Shown: positions 27,268-38,144 of the stretch, in pieces
How positions within the stretch are numbered: position 1 is the stretch's first letter
Layout: the number at the start of each line of letters is the position of its first letter
From: Burkholderia puraquae
GTDB lineage: Bacteria > Pseudomonadota > Gammaproteobacteria > Burkholderiales > Burkholderiaceae
Length of the DNA stretch: 64,000 bases
NCBI RefSeq assembly: GCF_002099195.1
Contig: NZ_NBYX01000006.1
Span: forward strand, 186,001-250,000
Direction: 5' to 3'
Program-made: the position numbers and the translations under genes
Notes under the pieces: generated by a model
Seen by the model: only the letters and a program-made list of their open reading frames with translations
Told to the model about the DNA's origin: nothing
The model's database searches: none

Positions 27268-28077
27268 TCATGGCTGCATGCACAGCGCAAACAGCTCGCG
27301 CTGGCCCGAGATGCCGAGGCGCCGGTATGCGCGTTTCTGGTAGGTGACGACGCTCGAGGCCTTCACGCCGATGGTCTCGCCGATCTCGTGCGCGGTCTGG
27401 CCTTCGAGTACGCCGCGCAGTACATCGAGTTCGCGCTTGGACAATGCGGGGCATGCATGCCGCAGTCGCGCGAGCATCCGTTGCGGGATAGCGACCTGCG
27501 CGGCACCGGCAAGCGCGTAGTGATGCTTCGCGGCCTGCGCGATCAGCGGCGCGAGCGCTTCGATCGCGGCGATCTCGCGCGTCTGGAACACGCCGCTGCG
27601 ATGCGCGCGGTACAGGTTGATCGACAGCCACGTTGCATCGCCAGGCTGCATCAGCAGCGCCAGCCGGTCGGATACGTCGGGGCCGTGGTAGCAGGCCGCG
27701 CGATACGCTTCGTGGCCGATCTCGTCGCCGGCCTGCTGGTGCAGCAGCAGGTCGTGGCGGCGGGTGCCGCGACCTGCGGTCGAGACGATCTGCTGGTTGC
27801 CGTCGAGCGCGTAGAAGTGCCGTGCATAGGTGTCGGCGACATCGCGCAGGTAGCGCCCGCCGCGATGATCGGCGACCGACATCGTGCGCGGCCGATTGCC
27901 GAACTCGTACGCGAAGATCGTGCACTGCGAGATCGACAATGCGTCGTCGAACAGCTTCAGCACTTCGGCCGCGAATGCGTTCGGTTCTTCGCCGCCGATC
28001 GCGGCGACGAGGCGCGTCGCACGCGATACGTCCAGTTGCCCGGTGAGGTTCGGTCGCTCGAGACGCCAGGTGCGCAT
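27268..28077 (-). CDS. LuxR-family transcriptional regulator
   Basis: A 269-residue regulator. The C-terminal ~65 residues are a LuxR/GerE helix-turn-helix: CPALSKRELDVLRGVLEGQTAHEIGETIGVKASSVVTYQKRAYRRLGISGQRELFALC. The N-terminal ~190 residues are not a recognisable autoinducer or response-regulator receiver domain; the residues typical of acyl-homoserine-lactone pockets are not evident. It lies 166 bp upstream of the flavin hydroxylase in the same orientation, so it could regulate that operon. That role is inference from position. Confidence 0.85.
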   Translation of the reverse strand: MRTWRLERPNLTGQLDVSRATRLVAAIGGEEPNAFAAEVLKLFDDALSISQCTIFAYEFGNRPRTMSVADHRGGRYLRDVADTYARHFYALDGNQQIVSTAGRGTRRHDLLLHQQAGDEIGHEAYRAACYHGPDVSDRLALLMQPGDATWLSINLYRAHRSGVFQTREIAAIEALAPLIAQAAKHHYALAGAAQVAIPQRMLARLRHACPALSKRELDVLRGVLEGQTAHEIGETIGVKASSVVTYQKRAYRRLGISGQRELFALCMQP

Positions 28078-28213
28078 GATGCTCGGAAAAGGCGGGGTGG
28101 TCCGTCGATTGTAATCGGCGGGATGCGGCGCGGGAGTCGGGTGATGCCCGCAAGCGGAGCGGACGCAGGCAGAAGGAGGGCAGCGCACGATTCGGCGTGC
28201 CGGAATGAGAAAA

Positions 28214-28240
28214 GGGCTGACAAGCATTGCTTGTCAGCCC
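28214..28240 (-). terminator. Terminator of tRNA-Thr
   Basis: A perfect 12-bp stem, GGGCTGACAAGC / GCTTGTCAGCCC with loop AAT on the minus strand, is followed by TTTTC. It lies 10 bases after the tRNA. Confidence 0.9.
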
Positions 28241-28249
28241 TTTATAACT

Positions 28250-28325
28250 TGGTGCCGGAGATAGGAGTCGAACCTACGACCTTCGCATTACGAATGCGCT
28301 GCTCTACCAACTGAGCTACACCGGC
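28250..28325 (-). tRNA. thrW: tRNA-Thr(CGU)
   Basis: A 76-nt tRNA with acceptor GCCGGTG/CTCCGGC (one U-U mismatch), discriminator A and encoded CCA. The anticodon loop TTCGTAA between GCGCA and TGCGA gives anticodon CGU. The T arm carries GGTTCGACTCC. Confidence 0.95.
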
Positions 28326-28530
28326 ATCAGAGAAACGAAATTATAAGGTGAAATCTGAGACCTTGGCAATAGGTTTTGCGAATTTTTTTCAGCTTGCTGC
28401 TGCTGTTTCGCGAAACTCATCGATTCGGCGGACTCCCCGCTTCGTTTCACTGCGATGCGACCCGTTGGGGTCACATCGAGAGGCGCGATTGTACGTACGT
28501 CGCGCGACACTGTCTAGTGCTGCAGTGCAA

Positions 28531-29544
<1,014 letters not shown>

Positions 29545-29751
29545 GACAGACTCCAGAAGGCCAAAGAATCCTTGAATGGCTGCAATTTTACCCGTCGCGC
29601 CTCCCGCGCCGCCGGGTTTTTTCGTCCGGTTACATGGCCGGGCGGCCGAACCGGCCCGGTTTCCGGGGGCGGGGCGGGCGGGACGCGCTTTGCGGCGGCA
29701 GGCGGCGCGTTCAGACCCGGCGATTGCGCCCGGTTCCAGCCGTGCTCAGAC

Positions 29752-29789
29752 AATAAAAAAAGCCGGTGCCGCGACTGGCGGCACCGGCT
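29752..29789 (-). terminator. Terminator of pepN
   Basis: AGCCGGTGCCGC / GCGGCACCGGCT form a perfect 12-bp stem with loop CAGTC, followed on the minus strand by TTTTTTTATTG. It lies 31 bases after the pepN stop codon. Confidence 0.92.
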
Positions 29790-29820
29790 GTATGGCGTGG
29801 GCGCAAGGCGGGCGATGGTG

Positions 29821-32514
29821 TTACGCGAGCGCCTTCTCGACGATCTCGCGTACGTCGCGCGATTTCGCACCGGCGGCGACCTGCTCGAGCGCTTCGCGCA
29901 TCCGATCGCGCAGCGCGGGCGTGAAGCGGCGCCACAGTTCGAGCGAGCGCGCGAGGCGCGCCGCGACCTGCGGGTTGATTGCGTCGAGCGCGAGCACCTG
30001 TTCGGCCCAGAACGCGTAACCCGAGCCGTCCGCCGCGTGGAATTGCGCGGGGTTGGCCGCGCAGAAGCTGAAGATCAGCGAGCGTGCGCGGTTCGGATTC
30101 TTCAGGTTGAACGCGGGGTGCGCGAGCAGCTTGCGAACCTTCGCGAGCGTCGGCTGCGCGGACGTGCCGCGTTGCGCGGCCTGCATCGCAAACCACTTGT
30201 CGATCACGAGCGCTTCCTTCTCGAAGCGGCGGTAGAAGTCGTCGAGCGCGTGCTCGGCCGGTTCGTTCGCGCCAGCGGCCGCGGCGGACAGCAGCGCGCC
30301 GAGTGCAGCCGCGCGATCGGTCATGTTGTTCGCCGCGTCGTATTGCGCAGTCGCAAGGCGCACGGCATCGGCCGGATCCTCGAGTTCGGCGAGATACGCG
30401 AGCGCGAGGTTCTTCAGCGCGCGGCGGCCGGAGGCCTCCGGCGTCGGCTCGTAGGCGCCGGGCGTCTGGTGCTGCTCGTAGGCGGCGAGCCAGTCGGCGC
30501 GCAGTGCGGTGGCGAGCTGGCGGCGCACGAACTGGCGCGCACGATGCACGGCGGCCGGATCGGCTTCCGCCATCTGGTCGGCGAGGTAGGTTTCCGACGG
30601 CAGCGTCAGCGCGAGTTCGCGGAACGCCGGCGACAGCGTCGCGTCGGTCAGCACGCGGCGGAATGCTGCGACGAAATTCTCGCCGAGCGTGAGCGGCTCT
30701 TTTGCGGCGGCACGCGTGGCGAGCGTCAGCAGCGCGCGCGTCGCGAGGCGCTGGCCGGCTTCCCAGCGGTTGAACGGATCGCTGTCGTGCGCGAGCAGGA
30801 ACGCGAGGTCGTCGTCGCTGTAGTCGTACTCGACGATGACAGGCGACGAGAAGTTGCGCAGCAGCGACGGCAGCGGTTGTTCCGGCACGTCGACGAACGT
30901 GAAGGTCTGCTCGGTGTCGGTGAAGTCGAGCACGCGCGTCGTGCCTGCGGCCGCGGCTTCGCCGTCGAGACGCAGCGGCAGGTCGCGGCCGTCGCGGCCG
31001 ATCAGGCCGATCGCGAACGGGATCAGCAGCGGCCCTTGCTGCGTTTCGCGCGCCGCCGGCGACGCGTCGCCGTAACCCTGCGCGAGCGTCACCGTATAGC
31101 GGCGCGCGGCCGCGTCGTACGCGGTGCGCACCGACACGCGCGGCGTGCCGGCCTGGCTGTACCAGCGCTCGAACTGCGCGAGGTCACGCCCGTTCGCGTC
31201 GGCCATCGCGTGACGGAAGTCGTCGCAGGTCACGGCGTGCCCGTCGTGACGCTTGAAGTACAGGTCCATCCCCTTGCGGAAGCCGTCGCGGCCGAACAGC
31301 GTCTGGTACATCCGCACGACTTCCGAGCCTTTCTCGTAGACGGTCATCGTGTAGAAGTTGTTGATCTCGACGTAGCTCTCCGGGCGCACCGGGTGCGCCA
31401 TCGGGCCCGCGTCCTCGGCGAACTGCAGCTGGCGCAGCACGCGCACGTCCTCGATGCGCTTGACCGCACGGGCCGCCGATTCGATGGCGTCGCCCGCGGC
31501 CATGTCGGCCGAGAATTCCTGGTCGCGGAACACCGTCAGGCCTTCCTTCAGGCTCAGCTGGAACCAGTCGCGGCAGGTCACGCGGTTGCCGGTCCAGTTG
31601 TGGAAGTACTCGTGGCCGACTACCGACTCGATGTTCGCGAAGTCGGTGTCGGTCGCGGTCTCGGGGTTCGCCAGCACGTACTTCGTGTTGAAGATGTTGA
31701 GCCCCTTGTTCTCCATCGCGCCCATGTTGAAGTCGCCGACCGCGACGATCATGAAGCGGTCGAGATCGAGCTCGAGGCCGAAGCGCTTTTCGTCCCAGCG
31801 GATCGAATGGATCAGCGAATCCATCGCATGACGCGTCTTGTCGAGATCGGCCGGCTCGACCCACACCTGCAGCAGCTTTTCCTTGCCCGAGCCGGTCGTG
31901 ATCTTTTCCTCGAGCGCGACGAGCTTGCCCGCGACCAGCGCGAACAGGTAGCTCGGCTTGCGGAACGGGTCTTCCCACTTCGCGAAGTGGCGGCCGTCGG
32001 GCAGGTCGCCGGAATCGACGAGGTTGCCGTTCGACAGCAGCACCGGGTACGCCGCCTTGTCGGCGCGCAGCGTCACCGTGTACGACGCCATCACGTCCGG
32101 GCGATCGAGGAAGTAGGTGATACGGCGGAAACCTTCGGCTTCGCATTGCGTGAAGAAGTTGCCGCTCGACACATAGAGGCCCGACAGCGTCGTATTCTGG
32201 TCGGGTGCGCATGCGCTTTCGAGCGTCAGTTCGAAGGCATCGGGGACGTTCTCGACGGTCAGCCCGTGCTCGTGCGCGCGCACGGCGCCATGCGGCGTGC
32301 CATCCAGCCGTGCGCCGAGGAATTCGAGCGCTTCGCCCATCAGCTCCAGGTGCGGCGCGGGCGCGGCGTCCGGATTGCGGCGCACGCGCATCGTATTCCT
32401 GACGATCGTACGGGCCGGCGCGAGATCGAATTCGAGCGCAACGGAGTCGATGAGGAAAGCCGGCGGCGTGTAGTCGGCGCGGCGGATCACGGTGGAGGAG
32501 GCGTTGTCGGACAT
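29821..32514 (-). CDS. pepN: Aminopeptidase N (M1 family)
   Basis: An 897-residue zinc aminopeptidase that removes N-terminal residues from peptides in the cytosol. The exopeptidase motif GAMEN is at ~265-269 and the zinc site HEYFH-18x-E at ~301-324, with VVGHEYFHNWTGNRVTCRDWFQLSLKEGL. Four-domain layout: N-terminal beta barrel, catalytic thermolysin-like domain, beta sandwich and C-terminal alpha-helical domain, matching E. coli PepN in length. The ATG at 32514 is chosen because MSDNASSTVIRRADYTPP aligns with the family start. It is a single gene with its own terminator. Confidence 0.96.
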   Translation of the reverse strand: MSDNASSTVIRRADYTPPAFLIDSVALEFDLAPARTIVRNTMRVRRNPDAAPAPHLELMGEALEFLGARLDGTPHGAVRAHEHGLTVENVPDAFELTLESACAPDQNTTLSGLYVSSGNFFTQCEAEGFRRITYFLDRPDVMASYTVTLRADKAAYPVLLSNGNLVDSGDLPDGRHFAKWEDPFRKPSYLFALVAGKLVALEEKITTGSGKEKLLQVWVEPADLDKTRHAMDSLIHSIRWDEKRFGLELDLDRFMIVAVGDFNMGAMENKGLNIFNTKYVLANPETATDTDFANIESVVGHEYFHNWTGNRVTCRDWFQLSLKEGLTVFRDQEFSADMAAGDAIESAARAVKRIEDVRVLRQLQFAEDAGPMAHPVRPESYVEINNFYTMTVYEKGSEVVRMYQTLFGRDGFRKGMDLYFKRHDGHAVTCDDFRHAMADANGRDLAQFERWYSQAGTPRVSVRTAYDAAARRYTVTLAQGYGDASPAARETQQGPLLIPFAIGLIGRDGRDLPLRLDGEAAAAGTTRVLDFTDTEQTFTFVDVPEQPLPSLLRNFSSPVIVEYDYSDDDLAFLLAHDSDPFNRWEAGQRLATRALLTLATRAAAKEPLTLGENFVAAFRRVLTDATLSPAFRELALTLPSETYLADQMAEADPAAVHRARQFVRRQLATALRADWLAAYEQHQTPGAYEPTPEASGRRALKNLALAYLAELEDPADAVRLATAQYDAANNMTDRAAALGALLSAAAAGANEPAEHALDDFYRRFEKEALVIDKWFAMQAAQRGTSAQPTLAKVRKLLAHPAFNLKNPNRARSLIFSFCAANPAQFHAADGSGYAFWAEQVLALDAINPQVAARLARSLELWRRFTPALRDRMREALEQVAAGAKSRDVREIVEKALA

Positions 32515-32701
32515 GGTCGTCGAGATCGGTGGAGTGGGGGACGGGCCCGCAGCGCGGGCCGGGCGAACCGGGCCATTGTACAAAGGCTTGCGGCCGCGTG
32601 CCGGGCGAACTTTTTACCGGTTCCGGGAGTCCGCGTATTATCGGCATCCCGTTACGGTTCGCGCGGTGCGACGAACGGGTGACGGATCGAAGAGGATCAA
32701 C

Positions 32702-33400
32702 ATGAAACGCGAATGGATTCGACGCGGTGCGGGCTGGGCGGCGGTGTTGTGCGTGGCGCTGCTGACCGGCTGCACCAGCTACGTGACAACCCAGGTCACG
32801 GCCTTCTCCGACTGGAGCGGTAGCGACGCGACACGCACCTATGCGTTCACGCGCACCGATGCGCAGAAGAACAGCATCGAGCAGTCGACCTACGAGCCGA
32901 TCGTCGCGAACGAGCTGTCCACGTATGCGTTCCGGCAGGTGCCGCAGGCGCAGGCGCGGTACCTCGTCGGGCTGACCTATGCGGTCGGCAGCGATCTCGT
33001 GACGGTACCGCAGCCGGTCTACTACGATCCGTGGTTTGCGCCCGGGCCGTACTGGCGGCGCGGGCCGTGGGGCCCATGGGGCCCCTGGGGGCCGATGCCG
33101 GCCGGCTATGTCGCGCAGACTTACCAGGTGTTCGACTACACGCTCGGTATCCGTATCACCGAGCGCGCGACGGGCAAGGAGGTCTACAACGTGTCCGCGC
33201 GCACGACCGGCGATAACGGCACGCTGCTGTACGCGATGCCGTTCCTCGCGCGCAGCGCGCTCGCCGATTTTCCGCTGTCGAACGGCGCAGTCCGCTCGGT
33301 CCGGCTGCCGGTCGACAAGCGCGGCGGCCCGGCGGCGCCGGCCGCCAACGAGCGCGTAGTGCCGGCGGCGCCCGCTTCGGGCGCAGCCGCCGCGAAGTAA
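32702..33400 (+). CDS. DUF4136 domain lipoprotein
   Basis: A 232-residue outer-membrane or periplasmic lipoprotein. The signal is MKREWIRRGAGWAAVLCVALLTGC with the lipid-acceptor Cys at 24. The DUF4136 domain follows: TYAFTRTDAQKNSIEQSTYEPIVANEL, and a Trp/Pro/Gly-rich loop (RRGPWGPWGPWGPMP), then beta strands (VFDYTLGIRITERATGKEVYNVSAR). The tail is Ala/Pro-rich. An AGAGGA ribosome site precedes the ATG. It is divergent from pepN and converges on the exporter gene at 33455. The function is unknown. Confidence 0.88.
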   Translation: MKREWIRRGAGWAAVLCVALLTGCTSYVTTQVTAFSDWSGSDATRTYAFTRTDAQKNSIEQSTYEPIVANELSTYAFRQVPQAQARYLVGLTYAVGSDLVTVPQPVYYDPWFAPGPYWRRGPWGPWGPWGPMPAGYVAQTYQVFDYTLGIRITERATGKEVYNVSARTTGDNGTLLYAMPFLARSALADFPLSNGAVRSVRLPVDKRGGPAAPAANERVVPAAPASGAAAAK

Positions 33401-33454
33401 CACGGTGTCAGTCTCGGCGCGGCCGTCCGGCCGCGCCGGCCATCTTCCTCCCCG

Positions 33455-34027
33455 TCAGACCCCGATGCCCAGCAGCGCGAGCGCGCCGAGCACGACGAAC
33501 AGCACGGCCGCGATCGCGTGCACGAGCTTCGTCGGCAGGCGGTGCGCGAAGCGGTCGCCAAGCAGGATCGCGGGCACGTTTGCGAGCATCATCCCGAACG
33601 TCGTGCCGGCCACGACACCGATGTAGTCCTGGAAGCGCGCGGCCAGCGCGACGGTCGCGATCTGCGTCTTGTCACCCATTTCCGCGAGGAAGAACGCGAC
33701 GAGGGTCGCACCGAACACGCCGAGTCGTGAACGGTTGGCATTGGCTTCGTCGGCATCGAGCTTGTCCGGCACGAGGATCCACAACCCCATCGCGATGAAC
33801 GAGAACGCGAGCGCCCAGCGCATGATCGACGGGGTGACGAGCACACCGAGCCATTCGCCGAGCGCACCGGCGAAACCGTGGTTGACGAGCGTGGCGACGA
33901 GCACGCCAAGAATGATCGGCACCGGCTTGCGATAGCGCGCGGCCAGTACGAGGGAAAGCAGTTGGGTCTTGTCGCCGATTTCAGCGAGAGCGACGGCGCC
34001 GGTGGAGATCAGGAAGGCTTGGGACAC
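33455..34027 (-). CDS. UPF0016/GDT1 family cation (Mn2+) exporter
   Basis: A 190-residue inner-membrane protein with six helices in two repeats, each carrying the family motif E-x-G-D-K-T: EIGDKT (~16-21) and EMGDKT (~116-121). Bacterial members act as Mn2+ exporters. The GTG at 34027 follows a riboswitch leader on the same strand, which strongly supports a manganese role because that riboswitch class senses Mn2+. The longer in-frame reading upstream would translate the riboswitch and is rejected. It is monocistronic and converges with the DUF4136 gene. Confidence 0.92.
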   Translation of the reverse strand: MSQAFLISTGAVALAEIGDKTQLLSLVLAARYRKPVPIILGVLVATLVNHGFAGALGEWLGVLVTPSIMRWALAFSFIAMGLWILVPDKLDADEANANRSRLGVFGATLVAFFLAEMGDKTQIATVALAARFQDYIGVVAGTTFGMMLANVPAILLGDRFAHRLPTKLVHAIAAVLFVVLGALALLGIGV

Positions 34028-34107
34028 GTATGGGGTTCCACGGGCCGGTGTTGTGCGTGCGAGCGACGATTCACGGCGCGCCGGGCCCTGATGCGGCGCA
34101 CTGTGAA

Positions 34108-34236
34108 CCATCGGTCTCGCCAGGCCTAGGTGGCTGCGCCCGCCATGGCCGTACGGCCAAGTCTGTTGACGGACGCCTCCGTCACGATGCGCGCCGGGAG
34201 CGCGGGACATCGAGCGGAGCGGCTACTCCCCAATGA
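34108..34236 (-). promoter_or_regulatory. yybP-ykoY manganese riboswitch
   Basis: Upstream of the exporter the minus strand reads CATTGGGGAGTAGCCGCTC at its 5' end and CTGGCGAGACCGATGG at its 3' end, with CGTCAACAGACTTGG between. These are the conserved blocks of the yybP-ykoY family, which binds Mn2+ and turns on efflux genes. Roughly 80 bases separate its end from the GTG start; an expression platform that sequesters the ribosome site is likely there. The element is predicted from sequence blocks, not folded. Confidence 0.85.
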
Positions 34237-34398
34237 GCGGCGAATTCTAGCACGACGCGTTGCGCGCGGGAAAGTGGCCGGGCGGCGCGGCGCCTGGCGT
34301 CGGGGCGGGATCGGCGGACGGCAATCTCCGGCAGGCCCGGCAGGCCCGGCGGCAGGATGCCTGCGCCTGCCGGGCCGCGACTCTGGCGGCCGTGGCCG

Positions 34399-35718
34399 TT
34401 ACGCGGCGGCGGGGCGGCGTGCCGCGCCGCGTTCGTGGGCGAGTTTGCCGGCCGCATAGGTGCGGTACACCGCGCGGTCGTCGCCGAGCAGCGCGAACGC
34501 GAACAGCAGCTCCTCGAGCGAATCCGCGCGCTTCGTACGGCGCGCGAGCAGCGGCGTGGCCTGCGGATCGAGCACGACGAAGTCGGCTTCGGTACGCGGC
34601 GCGAGCGTGCCGACCGTATCGGCGAGGTCGAGTGCCTGCGCGGCGCCGGCCGTCGCGAGCCAGAACATCCGCGTCGCGCTCAGGTGGTGGCCCGACAGTC
34701 GCGCGACCTTGTGCGCTTCGTTCATCGTCTGCAGCATCGAGAACGACGTGCCGCCGCCGACGTCCGTGGCGAGCGTGACGGGCACGTCGTATTCACCGGC
34801 CTTGTCGAAATCGAACAGCCCGCTGCCGAGGAAGAAGTTCGACGTCGGACAGTGCGCGACGACGGTGCGCGTCTCGGCCATCCGGCGGCGGTCCTCGTCG
34901 TCGAGGTGGATGCAGTGGCCGTACACCGCGCGCGGACGCAGCAGTCCGTAGCGGTCATAGATGTCGAGATAGCTGCGGTGGCCGGGGAACAGCTCGGCCA
35001 CCCATTTCACCTCGTCGACGTTCTCCGCGACGTGGCTCTGCACGAACACGTCCGGATGGCGGCGCGCGAGTTCGCTGCACGCTTCGAGCTGCGCCTCGGT
35101 CGACGTCGGCGCGAAACGCGGCGTGAGCGCGTACATCTGGCGGCCCTTGCCGTGCCAGCGGCCGATCAGCTCGGCGCTGTCGTCATAACCCGATTGCGCG
35201 GTATCGCGCAGGAATTCGGGGCAGTTGCGGTCCATCAGCACCTTGCCCGCGATCATCCGCAGGTCGCGCGCGTCGCTCGCCGCGAACAGCGCATCGGCCG
35301 ACTGCTTGTGCACCGTGCAGTAGACGAGCGCGCTCGTCGTGCCGCAGGCGAGCAGTTCGTCGACGAAGAAGTCGGCGACTTCGCGCGCATGCTCGGGATC
35401 GCCGAACTGGCGCTCGGTCGGGAACGTGTACTTGTCCAGCCACGGCAGCAGGCCCGGCGCCGGCGACGCGATCATGTCCGTCTGCGGATAGTGGATGTGC
35501 GTGTCGATGAAGCCGGGCACGATCAGCTTGTCGCGCAGGTCATGGACGATCGCGTCGCGCGCGAGCGTCGCGGCGAGCTGCGCGTACGGGCCGGCCGCGA
35601 CGACCTTGCCGTCGTCGACGATCAGGAGGCCGTCGGTCTCGTAGTTCGCGGCCTGGCTCGATTGCGCCGGGTCGCCGTTGAAGGTCAGCAGCTGGGAACG
35701 GAAAGCGGTTTGCGTCAT
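34399..35718 (-). CDS. guaD: Guanine deaminase
   Basis: A 439-residue amidohydrolase that converts guanine to xanthine. The metal-binding HxH is in PGFIDTHIHYPQTDM (His74, His76), followed by VQSHVAENVDEV, GHCIHLDDEDR and TLATDVGGGTSFSM, the conserved amidohydrolase metal/active-site segments of guanine deaminases. The ATG at 35718 overlaps the stop of a possible upstream 115-codon frame as ATGA. It is the last gene of the leftward purine operon after xdhC and add. Confidence 0.95.
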   Translation of the reverse strand: MTQTAFRSQLLTFNGDPAQSSQAANYETDGLLIVDDGKVVAAGPYAQLAATLARDAIVHDLRDKLIVPGFIDTHIHYPQTDMIASPAPGLLPWLDKYTFPTERQFGDPEHAREVADFFVDELLACGTTSALVYCTVHKQSADALFAASDARDLRMIAGKVLMDRNCPEFLRDTAQSGYDDSAELIGRWHGKGRQMYALTPRFAPTSTEAQLEACSELARRHPDVFVQSHVAENVDEVKWVAELFPGHRSYLDIYDRYGLLRPRAVYGHCIHLDDEDRRRMAETRTVVAHCPTSNFFLGSGLFDFDKAGEYDVPVTLATDVGGGTSFSMLQTMNEAHKVARLSGHHLSATRMFWLATAGAAQALDLADTVGTLAPRTEADFVVLDPQATPLLARRTKRADSLEELLFAFALLGDDRAVYRTYAAGKLAHERGAARRPAAA

Positions 35719-36062
35719 GACGAATGGTCCTGCATCAAGGTAAGGCGAACAGAAGAAAACGAGTGGCGCCGCACGAGGGCGGGACGGCGCTTCGCGAGCG
35801 GTTGCAGCACGCTGCGTGCGGCACGACCGGATGCGATTGCGCGGGCGAACGTGGCGGCCGAAGCCGCCAGCAAGTGGTTGCCGGCGGGCCTCGCGGTCGT
35901 TGCGCTCGCGACCGATGCCGCGGCGAACGAAACGGCACACCGCGACGGCGTGCCCGTGCGAGCGACGACGAACGGCGCCGTCGCCGCGCGGGCACGCGGG
36001 CGATCGTCCCGGCGCAAGGCCGGCCCGGTGGTCGCGAAGCGGATGCCGTCGCCGTGTTTCAT
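35715..36062 (-). CDS. Possible small gene between add and guaD (115 aa)
   Basis: The 371 bases between add and guaD hold an open frame of 115 codons on the same strand. It has GAGGAA upstream of its ATG, starts 28 bases after the add stop, and its TGA overlaps the guaD ATG in an ATGA arrangement typical of coupled genes. The product (MKHGDGIRFATTGPALRRDD..., ending LMQDHSS) is Arg/Ala/Ser-rich with no domain I recognise, and its composition is not clearly protein-like. It is either a genuine small operon gene or fortuitous in GC-rich DNA. Confidence 0.3.
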   Translation of the reverse strand: MKHGDGIRFATTGPALRRDDRPRARAATAPFVVARTGTPSRCAVSFAAASVASATTARPAGNHLLAASAATFARAIASGRAARSVLQPLAKRRPALVRRHSFSSVRLTLMQDHSS

Positions 36063-36089
36063 CTGTCTAGCGTTCCTCGATGCGGGCCG

Positions 36090-37133
<1,044 letters not shown>

Positions 37134-38144
37134 TCAGTAGGTAGGGGAAGCCTGCGCGGACGCGTTCGCATTTGCCTCGACGGCCTGCAGCAATTGCGCA
37201 GCCACCGAGATCGCGATCACTTCGGGTGCCTTGTCGATGATGCCTTCGACTCCGATCGGGCAGCGCATCCGCGCGACCTGGGCCGGGTCGATGCCGATCG
37301 CCGCGAGGCGATGATCGAACTGCACGCGTTTCGCATGCGAGCCGGTCATCCCGAAATACGCGTAGTCGCCGCGCCGCAGGATGCGCTCGGCCAGCACGAA
37401 ATCGAGTGCGTGGTCGTGCGTCATCACGACGAAGTAGGACTGCGGCGGTGCTGCGTCGACCGCGTCGGCCGGGGCAGCGGCCGCTTCGATCGCGAGGTTG
37501 CCGATGCCGGCGAGCGCGTCGGCCGGCGGGAACACCGCATCGGGCCCGTCGATCCAGCGCACGTGGCACGGCAGCGTCGCCAGCACCTTCACGAGCGCGG
37601 TGCCGATGTGCCCGGCGCCGAACAGCACGACGGGGAACGCATACGGCGCGATCGTTTCGGTCATCAGCGACACGCCGCTGGTTTCCCACAGCAGGCAATC
37701 GGCACGCGCAGCTTCCGATTCGGGCTCGCTCAACAGCGGCGCGCCCGGCGAGGGGCCGAATGATACGCTACGCACGGTCGCGGCGCCGGCCGCGACACGC
37801 TTCGCGAGCGACATGATCCAGCCGAGATCGCCGACATCGAGCCGCTCGAACGCGAGCACCACGGCGCCGCCGCAGCACTGGCCGAGGCTCGGGCCGAGCG
37901 CGAGCCGTTCGAGCCGGCGAGCGTGCGGCACGTGCGCACCATCCTTCAGCAGATGCCGTGCGATCTCGATCGCCTTCCATTCCAGATGACCGCCGCCGAT
38001 CGTATGGCGGGCCGTGTCGCGCGTGACGAGCATCTTGGTGCCGGCTTCGCGCGGCGCGGAGCCGTCGGTGTGCGCGACCGTCACGAGCACGGCCGCTTCG
38101 CCATGCGCGAGCAGTTGCTGCAGATCGCCGAGCCAGGCTTCCAT
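37134..38144 (-). CDS. xdhC: Xanthine dehydrogenase accessory protein XdhC
   Basis: A 336-residue maturation factor that receives molybdenum cofactor and helps sulfurate and insert it into xanthine dehydrogenase. The N-terminal part has AAVLVTVAHTDGSAPREAGTKMLV and the IGGGHLEWKAIEIAR segment, with QCCGGAVVLAFE; the C-terminal Rossmann fold begins VVLFGAGHIGTALVKVL. The ATG at 38144 is preceded by GGAGC. The catalytic genes xdhA and xdhB normally sit directly upstream but are absent here; 630 bp without a gene separates xdhC from dsbB. It heads the xdhC-add-guaD purine operon. Confidence 0.92.
   Translation of the reverse strand: MEAWLGDLQQLLAHGEAAVLVTVAHTDGSAPREAGTKMLVTRDTARHTIGGGHLEWKAIEIARHLLKDGAHVPHARRLERLALGPSLGQCCGGAVVLAFERLDVGDLGWIMSLAKRVAAGAATVRSVSFGPSPGAPLLSEPESEAARADCLLWETSGVSLMTETIAPYAFPVVLFGAGHIGTALVKVLATLPCHVRWIDGPDAVFPPADALAGIGNLAIEAAAAPADAVDAAPPQSYFVVMTHDHALDFVLAERILRRGDYAYFGMTGSHAKRVQFDHRLAAIGIDPAQVARMRCPIGVEGIIDKAPEVIAISVAAQLLQAVEANANASAQASPTY

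Noticed and set aside
33455..34210. Longer N-terminus for the UPF0016 gene (251 aa)
   Set aside because: It would translate the riboswitch. The family N-terminus fits the GTG at 34027.
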